In this document: positions 9,400-16,521 of the stretch, piece after piece
How positions within the stretch are numbered: the first letter of the stretch is position 1
How the letters are laid out: every line of letters begins with the position of its first letter
DNA from: Crocinitomicaceae bacterium
GTDB taxonomy: Bacteria > Bacteroidota > Bacteroidia > Flavobacteriales_D > Crocinitomicaceae
Length of the DNA stretch: 44,548 nt
Reading direction: 5' to 3'
NCBI GenBank assembly: GCA_029254025.1
Contig: JAQWYK010000029.1
Location: 1-44,548 of the forward strand
Translations under genes and position numbers: made by a program
The notes under the pieces: model-generated
Seen by the model: the letters and a program-made list of their open reading frames with translations, nothing else
What the model was told of the DNA's origin: nothing
The model's database searches: none

Positions 9400-11279
9400 T
9401 CTTTCGTGAAAATATTTTTGTTCAACCAATCCCAAGATGGAGTTGAGCGAAAAGGGAATTTACCTTTGACAACTCCCTTCTCTAAAACCATTAATGTTGG
9501 ATTCGAGCGCGTGATAGCTTTAATCTCAGTTTCGTCATTGATACAGTATGGGATTATCAATCCTGTTTCCTCCCGGAATTGTTCAATTTCTTCTTTCGCA
9601 GCAGTGGTCATTAAGAGCATAGGAATTCCCAGTTGATCGGCCTGTTCTTTGATGCCAAGTAGGCGTTGAACCCTGCTGAAATCTGCTGTTTTTATGTTGC
9701 GACTAACCACTATGAAAATACGTTCACTATCCAAAATGTAGTCGAGCAGATTGATTTCATCAGCAAACTCATTCAGACGCATCGACGTATCGCCAATTAC
9801 ATACTGAGACGTATCCCAATCTTCAGCAAAAAATTCTTCTAAGAGTTGCGGGTATCTGTTTCCACTTGCTTTCTCTATGACATCTATGAATGGAACCGTA
9901 TTCTCAGCGGTAAATGCCTGAACAACGGGTAATTCTCGCTCTACTTTGGTCAGGGAGGCTATCGTCATCGTTGGATTGAACTGCTCCGTAATTGATGCTA
10001 GTTTTCCAGCTTTTAAGGTAATTGTTTTGGTTTCAAGATGTTCCCAAACTCCTTCCTCCTCCCATATTTTTGAAGCCATATACTCCTCTTGAGTGAAGGT
10101 TTTATTTTCACCCGATTTCAGATTTTTATAAGTTAACACGTTCGTGTATTCGCCCGGGATTCCATCGCTCATTTTTTCACGAATATCGCTTCCTATCGCG
10201 TATGGTCTGTAATCCTTAATCGGATTATACATCAGCACATACAAGGTGAATAGGGAACAAATAACGGTTACTAAGAGTGCTGCACCCCAGTCATTTCCGA
10301 GTAAAACTCCACCAGATCGCTTAATCCATAGTGCGGCTAATATGCACGCAAGTCCAAATAAAATTGGGAGTCCCCACCCAAAAATCCACGAAAAGATTGA
10401 GATAAACACGAGCGAAAAGAAGGTCATTAATGCATTCTCTCGAAGATTGTTGGCTGAAATTCTTTTTTGGCTCACGAAAATCAAGATTACCAAATAGAGT
10501 AGGATAATATCCTTCCAAAAAGATTCATTAGGAGTTAATGATCGGCCTAAGGAACCTTTCATGGCGTCCCCGAAACATCCGCAATCATCCACACATTGTG
10601 GTTTCTTTACTTCTGAAACAGTCACATAAGTAGCTGATTGCTCAAGGATTTTAATGTCTTCGGACGTATCAGCTGCTTCCAGCTTAATTTGTGCAATAGA
10701 TTCATTGAGTGAATACGTATCTACATCGACAAACGTTTTGGATGGATTACATTCCTTGGTATGCCAGGTTAGTAAAGTAAAAAATACCATCATACCAAGC
10801 ATCAACCAGCTGGTTAATCGTATTTTTCCTCCGATAATGGCTAATATACCGAGTACGATTTCCAAGATGCAAATAATAACGCTCAAGGCTAAGGCATGTT
10901 CTATTAGATATTCCAATGTAAATGTTTCCCAACCCAGAAATTCTTTTACACGGTAAGCCAGCGCACCATCTTCAAAATATTCTTCTAATTTGTAGGAAAA
11001 TCCGAGTGGGTCATTTGCTTTGATTAGTCCTGAAACAATAAATAAACCTCCTACAAGCACTCGCGCAACATAAGAAAACATCATCCAACCTTGAAAAATG
11101 GTTATTCCTAATAAACCTGCAATGAACAACGCATAACCAATGATTTGAAATAGCAATTCGGAAGATTTAAAGGATTCATGGTAGCCAAACAAGAGAAAAG
11201 TAAGACCTGTTAGGTTGATAAGCATGAAGATGATATTCAGAATAAATGATTTTCCGTAAACATTTTTAATTGCTACCAT
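9396..11279 (-). CDS. DoxX/MauE-like membrane protein with thioredoxin-like C-terminus (BT_3928 type)
   Basis: This 627-residue inner-membrane protein matches the Bacteroidetes BT_3928-type family, which is regularly found beside tpiA. The N-terminal third has four or more hydrophobic helices with a DoxX-like GLIKANDPLGFSYKLEEYF segment. A periplasm-like insertion carries the cysteine cluster CVDDCGCFGD near residue 230, the MauE/DoxX hallmark. More helices follow at about 255-350. Residues about 520-627 resemble a thioredoxin-like fold (RIFIVVSRNI, NPTLMVLEKGVVKGKF) but lack a CXXC pair. A role in redox or disulfide handling at the membrane is inference. It starts 6 bp after the DUF1599 gene and its stop overlaps the tpiA ATG. 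Confidence 0.85.
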   Translation of the reverse strand: MVAIKNVYGKSFILNIIFMLINLTGLTFLLFGYHESFKSSELLFQIIGYALFIAGLLGITIFQGWMMFSYVARVLVGGLFIVSGLIKANDPLGFSYKLEEYFEDGALAYRVKEFLGWETFTLEYLIEHALALSVIICILEIVLGILAIIGGKIRLTSWLMLGMMVFFTLLTWHTKECNPSKTFVDVDTYSLNESIAQIKLEAADTSEDIKILEQSATYVTVSEVKKPQCVDDCGCFGDAMKGSLGRSLTPNESFWKDIILLYLVILIFVSQKRISANNLRENALMTFFSLVFISIFSWIFGWGLPILFGLACILAALWIKRSGGVLLGNDWGAALLVTVICSLFTLYVLMYNPIKDYRPYAIGSDIREKMSDGIPGEYTNVLTYKNLKSGENKTFTQEEYMASKIWEEEGVWEHLETKTITLKAGKLASITEQFNPTMTIASLTKVERELPVVQAFTAENTVPFIDVIEKASGNRYPQLLEEFFAEDWDTSQYVIGDTSMRLNEFADEINLLDYILDSERIFIVVSRNIKTADFSRVQRLLGIKEQADQLGIPMLLMTTAAKEEIEQFREETGLIIPYCINDETEIKAITRSNPTLMVLEKGVVKGKFPFRSTPSWDWLNKNIFTKE

Positions 11280-11285
11280 AGTTTA

Positions 11286-11822
11286 TTATTTTTCTAAAAG
11301 AATGAGTGCGAATACTGCGTAATTTAACATGTCAAAATAGTTGGCATCAATGCCTTCGCTCACGAGGGTCTTTCCTTGGTTGTTTTCAATTTGCTTGACA
11401 CGAAGAATTTTCATTAAGATTAAATCAGTGAGAGAACTAATCCGCATATCTCTCCACGCTTCCCCATAATCATGGTTTTTCTTGGCCATCAATTCCTGTG
11501 CTTCCTGGGTATATTGTAGATATAATTTTTCAGCTTCCTGCACCGTTAGTTCCATTGGAAGGCTGTCTCCATGTTTGAGTTGAATGATCGCCATTACACA
11601 GTAATTGATTATAGCAATAAATTCATCCTCAACGTGTTCACCTACTTTATTTTGACCAGTTTCTTGAATGGTCCGAATTCGTTGCGCTTTGATGAATATC
11701 TGATCCGTCAGGGAACTTGGGCGCAGAATCCGCCATGCGGTTCCATAATCTTTCGTTTTCTTTTGAAAAATTTCTGTACAGGTATCAATGACTTTTGTAT
11801 ATTGTTCAACTGTTTGCGTCAT
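11286..11822 (-). CDS. DUF1599 domain protein with internal duplication
   Basis: A 178-residue cytoplasmic protein and first gene of the leftward operon. It has two copies of the DUF1599 unit: DYGTAWRILRPSSLTDQIFIKA near residues 25-46 and DYGEAWRDMRISSLTDLILMK near 115-135. Each is followed by a helix with R(I/V)(R/K)(T/Q)I and later an N-Y-hydrophobic helix (INYCVMAIIQLK; LNYAVFALILLEK). DUF1599 is associated with nucleotide modification systems in some contexts, but in Bacteroidetes it is a conserved neighbour of the BT_3928 gene and tpiA and its role there is unknown. I chose the ATG at 11822 (MTQTVEQY) because the longer frame to 11942 would run into folP and lacks family-like sequence. 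Confidence 0.87.
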   Translation of the reverse strand: MTQTVEQYTKVIDTCTEIFQKKTKDYGTAWRILRPSSLTDQIFIKAQRIRTIQETGQNKVGEHVEDEFIAIINYCVMAIIQLKHGDSLPMELTVQEAEKLYLQYTQEAQELMAKKNHDYGEAWRDMRISSLTDLILMKILRVKQIENNQGKTLVSEGIDANYFDMLNYAVFALILLEK

Positions 11823-11846
11823 AAACGTTCTCTCAAATATGGACGC

Positions 11847-11854
11847 GAAAGATA
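11847..11854 (-). promoter_or_regulatory. Candidate -7 promoter element for the DUF1599-tpiA operon
   Basis: On the minus strand this reads TATCTTTC, one base off the Bacteroidetes -7 consensus TAnnTTTG, and ends 24 bp before the ATG at 11822. No good -33 TTTG is present at the usual distance. It would lie between the divergent starts if folP begins at 11872, and inside folP if it began at 11839. Confidence 0.35.
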
Positions 11855-11871
11855 ATAAAAATGCGGGAAAC

Positions 11872-12702
11872 ATGATGATAAAATGCGCGGACAAATTAAT
11901 CGATCTTTCTACCCCCTTGGTGATGGGGATTGTGAACATCACTCCAGACTCATTTTACCCGGGAAGTCGAGTGACTGAGCAAGCCAAGCTTCTATCGCGG
12001 ATTCAGACGTTTATCAGCGAGGGAGTAGATATAGTCGACATTGGGGCTGTATCCACACGTCCCGGAGCGGAAAGTGTTCCAGAAGAGATTGAAATGAGCA
12101 GGATGAAACATGCATTAAAGTTGATTGTAAAACACTTTCCTAACATACTTATTAGCGTAGATACTTTTCGTTCCTCTGTTGCCAGAATGGCAGTAGGAGA
12201 AGGTGCACATATCATTAATGATGTTTCGGGAGGAGATCGAGATTCTCGGATGTTCGATGTTGTCGCTGAATTGAACGTTCCATACATACTCATGCACAGT
12301 AGGGGAGAAAGTAAAACGATGCAGGAATTAACTGAATATGAGAATGTAACACTAGATGTTATTCGCGAGTTATCTGATAAAGTTTTGACAATGAGACAAA
12401 TGGGGGTGAAGGATGTCATTATTGACCCTGGTTTCGGTTTTGCTAAAACCACAGAACAAAACTTTAAGTTACTTGCCGAATTATCGTTACTAGAAGTCTT
12501 AGGGTGCCCCGTGCTTGCTGGTATTTCACGTAAGTCAATGATTTACAAAACATTTAACGTGGGTCCCATGGAGGCATTGAATGGTACCACAGCACTTAAT
12601 ATGACGGCCTTGATGAATGGGGCGCAAATACTCCGCGTTCATGATGTGAAGGAAGCCCGCGAGGTGGTCGTTTTGTATCAAACATTAATGCGTTCTATTT
12701 GA
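11872..12702 (+). CDS. folP: Dihydropteroate synthase
   Basis: FolP condenses 6-hydroxymethyl-7,8-dihydropterin pyrophosphate with p-aminobenzoate in folate synthesis; it is the target of sulfonamides. Family signatures are complete: VMGIVNITPDSFYPGSR (pterin/pyrophosphate loop 1), VDIGAVSTRPGAE (loop 2), SVDTFRSSVA, INDVSGG, LMHSRG, DPGFGFAKT and GISRKSM. From 11872 the protein has 276 residues and begins MMIKCADKLIDLSTP, as in other members. ATGs at 11839 and 11875 are also in frame; 11839 would leave only 16 bp to the divergent DUF1599 start, so 11872 or 11875 is favoured. The gene appears to be alone in its transcript. Confidence 0.95.
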   Translation: MMIKCADKLIDLSTPLVMGIVNITPDSFYPGSRVTEQAKLLSRIQTFISEGVDIVDIGAVSTRPGAESVPEEIEMSRMKHALKLIVKHFPNILISVDTFRSSVARMAVGEGAHIINDVSGGDRDSRMFDVVAELNVPYILMHSRGESKTMQELTEYENVTLDVIRELSDKVLTMRQMGVKDVIIDPGFGFAKTTEQNFKLLAELSLLEVLGCPVLAGISRKSMIYKTFNVGPMEALNGTTALNMTALMNGAQILRVHDVKEAREVVVLYQTLMRSI

Positions 12703-12857
12703 TGTTTTACGTAGTTGGTATTCAGTTAGTTAATTTGGACTTTTTCATTTATGTGTGTTTTGTCACATGCTAGTTGATTTCGTTATAATATTTTTAGTGC
12801 GAAACTAAACTGTTCTAAAACTTATTTCTGAATTTTGATCAGAATACGGAGTTGTTA

Positions 12858-13016
12858 ATGGATCGTGTAAGGCGTGACATTATCATGGGGGATACTTTGT
12901 TCTTTGCTCAAGAGCTGCAATTGATTGACGATTCTCTGGTTCCATTGATCGGATATTTAACAGAGATTAGGATGCGAAAAATACATCAACAACTCGTCAC
13001 TTATTTAACGGGTTAG
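12858..13016 (+). CDS. Small ORF, 52 aa, unknown
   Basis: An ATG-started frame with no recognised domain; it carries MGDTLFFAQELQLIDDSLVPLIGYL and ends LVTYLTG. The frame is open back to 12819 without another ATG. Its stop is followed after 5 bp by the next small ORF in a different frame, which could mean a coupled pair or remains of one frameshifted gene. No signal peptide or membrane helix is seen. It may not be a real gene. Confidence 0.3.
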   Translation: MDRVRRDIIMGDTLFFAQELQLIDDSLVPLIGYLTEIRMRKIHQQLVTYLTG

Positions 13017-13021
13017 AGGCA

Positions 13022-13234
13022 TTGACCGCTCATTTTTATCCCGTTATTTTCGAAGGAAATCTTGATTTTTCTGAATATATAGATTATTTAAATAACTCAA
13101 CAGAAGGCTTGATTTTCGACAACAGCCGATATTTTTTTCAATTGGATAAAAAGCGCTTTTACCGTTGGATTGATGGTGTCAAACAACCTGTAAAAGCCGT
13201 AAGGCTCACTGAAGAGGTAATCACGGATAAATAA
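13022..13234 (+). CDS. Small ORF, 70 aa, TTG start, unknown
   Basis: The frame contains no ATG; TTG at 13022 is the likeliest start, 5 bp after the stop of the previous small ORF. The product is mixed hydrophobic/charged (FYPVIFEGNLDFSEYID, FFQLDKKRFYRWIDGVKQ) and looks like real protein rather than random translation, but I do not recognise it. The frame is open upstream to 12971, so it could also be the 3' part of a frameshifted gene that includes the preceding ORF. Confidence 0.4.
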   Translation: MTAHFYPVIFEGNLDFSEYIDYLNNSTEGLIFDNSRYFFQLDKKRFYRWIDGVKQPVKAVRLTEEVITDK

Positions 13235-13413
13235 TTGAATAAAGTTTAACGCTGAATATTGGAAATCAGAACTTAGTGTTCAGAATAAATTTAACTTAAA
13301 ACTTTTACGTTGAGCTCGCCGAATAGCTTAATGTAATACTCAAAATCCCCCTATAAAAATCATTTTGTTAATATCCTTTTTTGAGGGGCTAGCCGCCACA
13401 TCTTTCCTTGCAG

Positions 13414-13421
13414 TAAATTTG
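13414..13421 (+). promoter_or_regulatory. Candidate -7 promoter element for pcm
   Basis: TAAATTTG matches the Bacteroidetes -7 consensus TAnnTTTG and lies 7 bp before the pcm ATG, which would give a very short leader. No clear -33 TTTG is found at the expected spacing. Confidence 0.45.
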
Positions 13422-13428
13422 TTCCTTC

Positions 13429-14073
13429 ATGGAAGATAGTTTAAGACATAAAGGAATGCGTCGCCAGTTGATTGAAGAATTGAAGGCGAAAGGAATAAAG
13501 AGTGCTGCAATTCTGGATGCGTTTGATGTCACACCGCGCCATTTCTTTTTAGATCTAGCTTTTATCAATCAAGCATATTCCAATACAGCATTCCAGATTG
13601 GGTCAGGTCAAACGATTTCACATCCCTACACGGTGGCTTTTCAAACAGAGTTGTTGGAAGTGCAAAAAGGGACGAAAGTATTGGAAATCGGAACGGGTAG
13701 TGGATTTCAAACGTCGATTTTATGTGCGCTTGGTGCCAAGGTAGTTTCTATTGAACGGCAGCGAGAGTTGTTCCAAAAAGCCAGTCGAATTATTAAATCG
13801 CTAGGACATAATCCTAAGTTGTTTTTTGGTGATGGTTATAAAGGCCGAATAGCCTATGCGCCGTATGAGCGAGTGCTCGTGACCTGTGGAGCGCCATTTA
13901 TACCAGAGGCACTGTTGGAGCAATTGGTTGTTGGTGGAATACTTGTTATTCCTATCGGTGAAGGCGACAAACAAATTATGACAAAGATTACGAAGGTTTC
14001 GGAAACGGAATACGAACAGCAAACCTTCGGAAACTTCAGTTTTGTACCCATGCTAGAGCGCACCGCAAAATAA
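13429..14073 (+). CDS. pcm: Protein-L-isoaspartate O-methyltransferase
   Basis: Pcm methylates isoaspartyl residues in damaged proteins with S-adenosylmethionine, starting their repair. The 214-residue protein shows the family order: N-terminal helix with MRRQLIEELKAKGI, the PRHFF segment, the substrate loop QIGSGQTISHPYTVA, the SAM loop VLEIGTGSGFQTSIL at about residue 83, the acidic VVSIER, FGDGYKG, and a C-terminal QLVVGGILVIPIGEG. All expected motifs are present and length is normal. A run of short unknown genes follows, the first only 5 bp downstream. Confidence 0.95.
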   Translation: MEDSLRHKGMRRQLIEELKAKGIKSAAILDAFDVTPRHFFLDLAFINQAYSNTAFQIGSGQTISHPYTVAFQTELLEVQKGTKVLEIGTGSGFQTSILCALGAKVVSIERQRELFQKASRIIKSLGHNPKLFFGDGYKGRIAYAPYERVLVTCGAPFIPEALLEQLVVGGILVIPIGEGDKQIMTKITKVSETEYEQQTFGNFSFVPMLERTAK

Positions 14074-14078
14074 TACGT

Positions 14079-14279
14079 ATGGAGGAATTGAAGCCGCTCA
14101 CAATGAATCGTAGTCTGCTCAATTCTCCTTCGGTCTTGTTGACAACTGATTACCGCAAATATTTACTCTATGCGCCGTTGAATCAGGAAATGATTATCGG
14201 TAATCACTTGTTTTCCTTTATGATTAGACATTTTAGATTTAATAAGTTGGAAACTGCTTCGTTCACTTTAAAAGGTTAG
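14079..14279 (+). CDS. Short orphan protein, 66 aa
   Basis: The ATG at 14079 is 5 bp after pcm. The protein contains LLTTDYRKYLLYAPLNQEMIIG, which faintly recalls the N-terminal 'YLLYaPL' segment of some radical-SAM peptide maturases, but no iron-sulfur cysteines or radical-SAM domain follow in any frame. It could be an intact small protein or the 5' remnant of a larger gene. A second ATG (14103, MNRSLLNS) is possible. Function unknown. Confidence 0.45.
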   Translation: MEELKPLTMNRSLLNSPSVLLTTDYRKYLLYAPLNQEMIIGNHLFSFMIRHFRFNKLETASFTLKG

Positions 14280-14315
14280 CGGTTTCTCTGTGTAGAGCAA
14301 GTGGAAGGAATCACG

Positions 14316-14531
14316 ATGTTCGATTCATTTTATGATTTCTTGTGGGAATCCAAGCAGAAATTCAACGCTTTTCTTCGTCCTAGGACATTGTTTAAATTGT
14401 TTCTGTTCGACCTTTATTTTCCGATTTGGTCTAAACCGATTCCGAAGTTGTTGGTGGCAGAAAAGAAAAATAGGTTCGCTGTAGATGCAGTTGTATCCAA
14501 TGATTTTCAAGAAATAAATTTTTCTCCATAG
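14316..14531 (+). CDS. Short orphan protein, 71 aa
   Basis: Starts at ATG 14316 (MFDSFYDFLWESK), preceded 8 bp upstream by the purine-rich GGAAGGA, which is one of the better ribosome sites here. An in-frame GTG at 14301 is less likely. The product is basic and aromatic (RPRTLFKLFLFDLYFPIW) with no family recognised. It lies 36 bp after the previous small ORF and 18 bp before the next, in the same direction, so the four genes may form one transcript. Confidence 0.45.
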   Translation: MFDSFYDFLWESKQKFNAFLRPRTLFKLFLFDLYFPIWSKPIPKLLVAEKKNRFAVDAVVSNDFQEINFSP

Positions 14532-14549
14532 ACCATAAGTCAACTAGGA

Positions 14550-14786
14550 ATGGACCTTCCTGCCATGCGCTTATTCTTTGGTTATATCAAAGCCGATTTG
14601 CCGACTATTTTAGCCGATTTTCTGGCATTATATCATGAGAAATTTGAAATAGACATTAAATACCAGTTAAGCTATTATCCAGAACACCGCAACGCCTATT
14701 GGAACGAGGTAAAACAATGTTTTGACCCAAATTACATGAATTATGTGACCGCAGCGGTGCACAATTTCATCATTCGTTTATCCTAA
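14550..14786 (+). CDS. Small hypothetical protein, 78 aa, paired with the next gene
   Basis: A mainly alpha-helical small protein (IKADLPTILADFLALYHEKFEID, YPEHRNAYWNEVKQCF). A second ATG at 14565 would give MRLFFGYIK. Its stop is 3 bp before the next gene's ATG, so the two are almost certainly co-translated, which suggests partner proteins. I do not recognise the family. Confidence 0.55.
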   Translation: MDLPAMRLFFGYIKADLPTILADFLALYHEKFEIDIKYQLSYYPEHRNAYWNEVKQCFDPNYMNYVTAAVHNFIIRLS

Positions 14787-14789
14787 ATT

Positions 14790-15545
14790 ATGGAATCGTT
14801 TTATTCAATTATCTACCTTAAGCCAAATGCCCTAAGCGACGAACATTTAGCCGTTGGTTTGTTCACTGGGGGAGGTGAGGGTCCGTTTCTGTTTTTATCT
14901 GAATCACGGATGAGGTTGTATAAGTTAATTACGCGTAAGATTACGTATTTAGCCATTCAGCGACTCTTGAACGGATTGAAGCAAAAGGTAGATGGCTACC
15001 GAGGTAATCAGGCTGAACTGCGACTTTTCGACCCGTTGTATTCCAAAGAGGAGTTGATGAAATTAAAGAAAATGTCTAAGGGAACGGTCGTTTTTTTAGA
15101 GCCAACAGTTATCAATGAATGGTTGAACCAGGAGGTACATGACCAGCTGGTTCAACAGTTTCTAGGGGAGCAAAAGAAAAAGGTGCTACCCAAACGATCA
15201 GCGTTTCACTTAATTTGGAAAAGGTATGTGAATCAGCCCAATTTTGATGCCTACACGCGGTTTGTAACTACCAAAGGGCTGAAGCAAGAAGCAGAGGTAA
15301 ACATTTCCGTGGACCTTTATCATGCCGAGAAATGGGAAGTGGTCAAGGCCATTGATTTTGATCTAAAACCGATGACTGTAGAGAAGAAGTGCTATGAGTT
15401 TAATCTTCTGAGTTCAATTTTTACCGAACACACCCTTATTTGCGTATTTCAAAGTCCGAAAACAAAAGAAGGCAAAGAGCGCTTGATGCTTGCGCAAACA
15501 GATTATCCCACCGTGAAATTCAAAAAGTTTCGGCTCGAGTTTTGA
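14790..15545 (+). CDS. Hypothetical protein, 251 aa, weak DUF3037 resemblance
   Basis: A soluble protein without signal peptide. Its opening, FYSIIYLKPNALSDEHLAVGLF, resembles the start of DUF3037 proteins, which read as a strand, 'p....E...vGvvl'. The rest is Lys/Glu-rich with helices (YLAIQRLLNGLKQKVDGY, VHDQLVQQFLGEQKKKVLPK) and no catalytic motif I can name. DUF3037 genes often pair with a HipA-like kinase gene; here the partner is a 78-residue protein instead. Family assignment is low confidence; that the frame is a real gene is much surer because of its length and coupling to the preceding ORF. Confidence 0.7.
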   Translation: MESFYSIIYLKPNALSDEHLAVGLFTGGGEGPFLFLSESRMRLYKLITRKITYLAIQRLLNGLKQKVDGYRGNQAELRLFDPLYSKEELMKLKKMSKGTVVFLEPTVINEWLNQEVHDQLVQQFLGEQKKKVLPKRSAFHLIWKRYVNQPNFDAYTRFVTTKGLKQEAEVNISVDLYHAEKWEVVKAIDFDLKPMTVEKKCYEFNLLSSIFTEHTLICVFQSPKTKEGKERLMLAQTDYPTVKFKKFRLEF

Positions 15546-15578
15546 TAACAACCGAACTTATATGCTTAACTTGGTCAA

Positions 15579-15908
15579 ATGAAAGTATTCCTAAGTATGA
15601 TGTTTTTGGGTCCGCTCGTGTGCTGGTCGCAAAAGATTTTTCCGGTAGACTATGCCAGTCAAGCCGATGTTAAAGTATTCGTGGTGGACTATGAAAGTCA
15701 GGCGGATTTAAAAGTGTATAAGGTAGATTACTCAAGCCAAGCAGGTAAAAATGATGGAAAATGGTTTTTCATAGATTATGCTAGTCAAGCGGATAAGAAA
15801 ATCTTTTTTGTGGACTATGAAAGTCAAGCAGATGTAAAAATATTCTTTGTCGAATACGCCAGCCAAGCAGGGTGGAAAAACAACAGTAAGAAAGCAAAAT
15901 TTTATTGA
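15579..15908 (+). CDS. Secreted DUF6150-type repeat protein (VDYxSQAD repeats)
   Basis: A 109-residue protein with a signal peptide (FLSMMFLGPLVCWSQ) followed by six near-identical units of about 13 residues, each of the form (K)(I/V)(F/Y)xV(D/E)Y(A/E/S)SQA(D/G). The fourth unit carries a short insertion (KNDGKWFFIDYASQAD). Such DUF6150-like repeats occur singly or in tandem in Bacteroidetes; their function is unknown. The regular alternation would suit a beta-solenoid or stacked hairpins, but that is inference. It lies 33 bp after the DUF3037-like gene and 10 bp before a small lipoprotein gene. Confidence 0.85.
   Translation: MKVFLSMMFLGPLVCWSQKIFPVDYASQADVKVFVVDYESQADLKVYKVDYSSQAGKNDGKWFFIDYASQADKKIFFVDYESQADVKIFFVEYASQAGWKNNSKKAKFY
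15633..15872 (+). repeat. Six tandem coding repeats of about 39 bp
   Basis: The DNA encoding the VDYxSQAD units repeats roughly every 39 bp, with conserved blocks such as GACTATG(A/C)(A/C)AGTCA(A/G)GC. Units differ by substitutions, and one has a 9-bp insertion, so the array is not a fresh duplication. Confidence 0.8.
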
Positions 15909-15918
15909 ATCGAACGTC

Positions 15919-16281
15919 ATGACAAAAATCACCCTTTTATTTTTAGTCCCTTTTCTTCTTGCTTGTGGTGTAACCCAGCCTGTTGTTACAGCGCCAGTAG
16001 ATGTTGTAGAGGGAACTGTTGAGGAAGTTCCAACCAACGCAGTGATCGATCAAACAATTTTTACGGGAATCGTAAGAATGTATAAGAGTCCGTGCAATGT
16101 GCTTATTGAACTAATGGACAGCGGGGCAAAGTTGTATCCGGTGAACCTCGACGAAATGTTTATGGTAGACGGTGGAGTTATTGAATTTAAGTTCGGACCA
16201 ACACGCGCCATGCAACCTGAAGAATGCGGAGCGGACTCAAAACCAGTTGCTGTTCGTGATGTAGTGCGCTTGAAGCATTAG
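15919..16281 (+). CDS. Small lipoprotein, 120 aa
   Basis: The ATG at 15919 gives MTKITLLFLVPFLLAC, a classic type II signal with the lipobox LLAC and Cys16 as the lipidation site. A longer in-frame start at 15847 would put the signal inside the protein, so it is rejected. The mature part has a Val/Thr/Pro linker and a compact domain with two cysteines (SPCNVLIELMDSGAKLYPVNL; PEECGADS). No family recognised. It directly follows the DUF6150-type gene and may share its transcript. Confidence 0.8.
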   Translation: MTKITLLFLVPFLLACGVTQPVVTAPVDVVEGTVEEVPTNAVIDQTIFTGIVRMYKSPCNVLIELMDSGAKLYPVNLDEMFMVDGGVIEFKFGPTRAMQPEECGADSKPVAVRDVVRLKH

Positions 16282-16496
16282 TATAAGTTATAATAGGGCG
16301 ATGGAGATAGAATATGAAGATCCTCTTAAAATACTTTCCACAGTAGCATGAAGAGCGTCGATTTTTTTGCGTAAAATTGATAGTTGAGTATTTGCTTTTC
16401 TATAGTTTTTTATGAGTAATTGCTGCGCGTTGGAGACGATTCAGAGCATTCCTAAATCTTGTGCAGTAGAAGACCGTTCAGCTAACGAATTCTTAT

Positions 16497-16504
16497 TAAT
16501 TTTG
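16497..16504 (+). promoter_or_regulatory. Candidate -7 promoter for the CBS-BtuF-like pair
   Basis: TAATTTTG matches TAnnTTTG and ends 17 bp before the ATG at 16522, the usual arrangement in this phylum. The preceding 230 bases (16282-16515) hold no gene. Confidence 0.5.
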
Positions 16505-16521
16505 CAGCAAACAAATTGAGC

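Larger units (their letters stand above)
12703..13428. other. Mostly non-coding stretch between folP and pcm
   Basis: These 726 bases hold only the two doubtful small ORFs (12858-13234) and the candidate pcm promoter at 13414. The flanks 12703-12857 and 13235-13428 are AT-rich. I see no RNA gene, strong hairpin terminator or mobile-element end. Confidence 0.5.

Noticed and set aside
11788-11871. Longer folP start codons upstream of 11872
   Set aside because: They would overlap or nearly touch the divergent DUF1599 start and add sequence unlike other dihydropteroate synthases.
15633-15872. Repeat array as a CRISPR
   Set aside because: The 39-bp units are in frame, encode near-identical peptides without variable spacers, and follow a signal peptide.
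16282-16515. Possible riboswitch before the CBS/BtuF-like pair
   Set aside because: I could not see a conserved cobalamin or SAM riboswitch core, and the candidate promoter lies only 17 bp before the start codon, leaving no room for a leader RNA.
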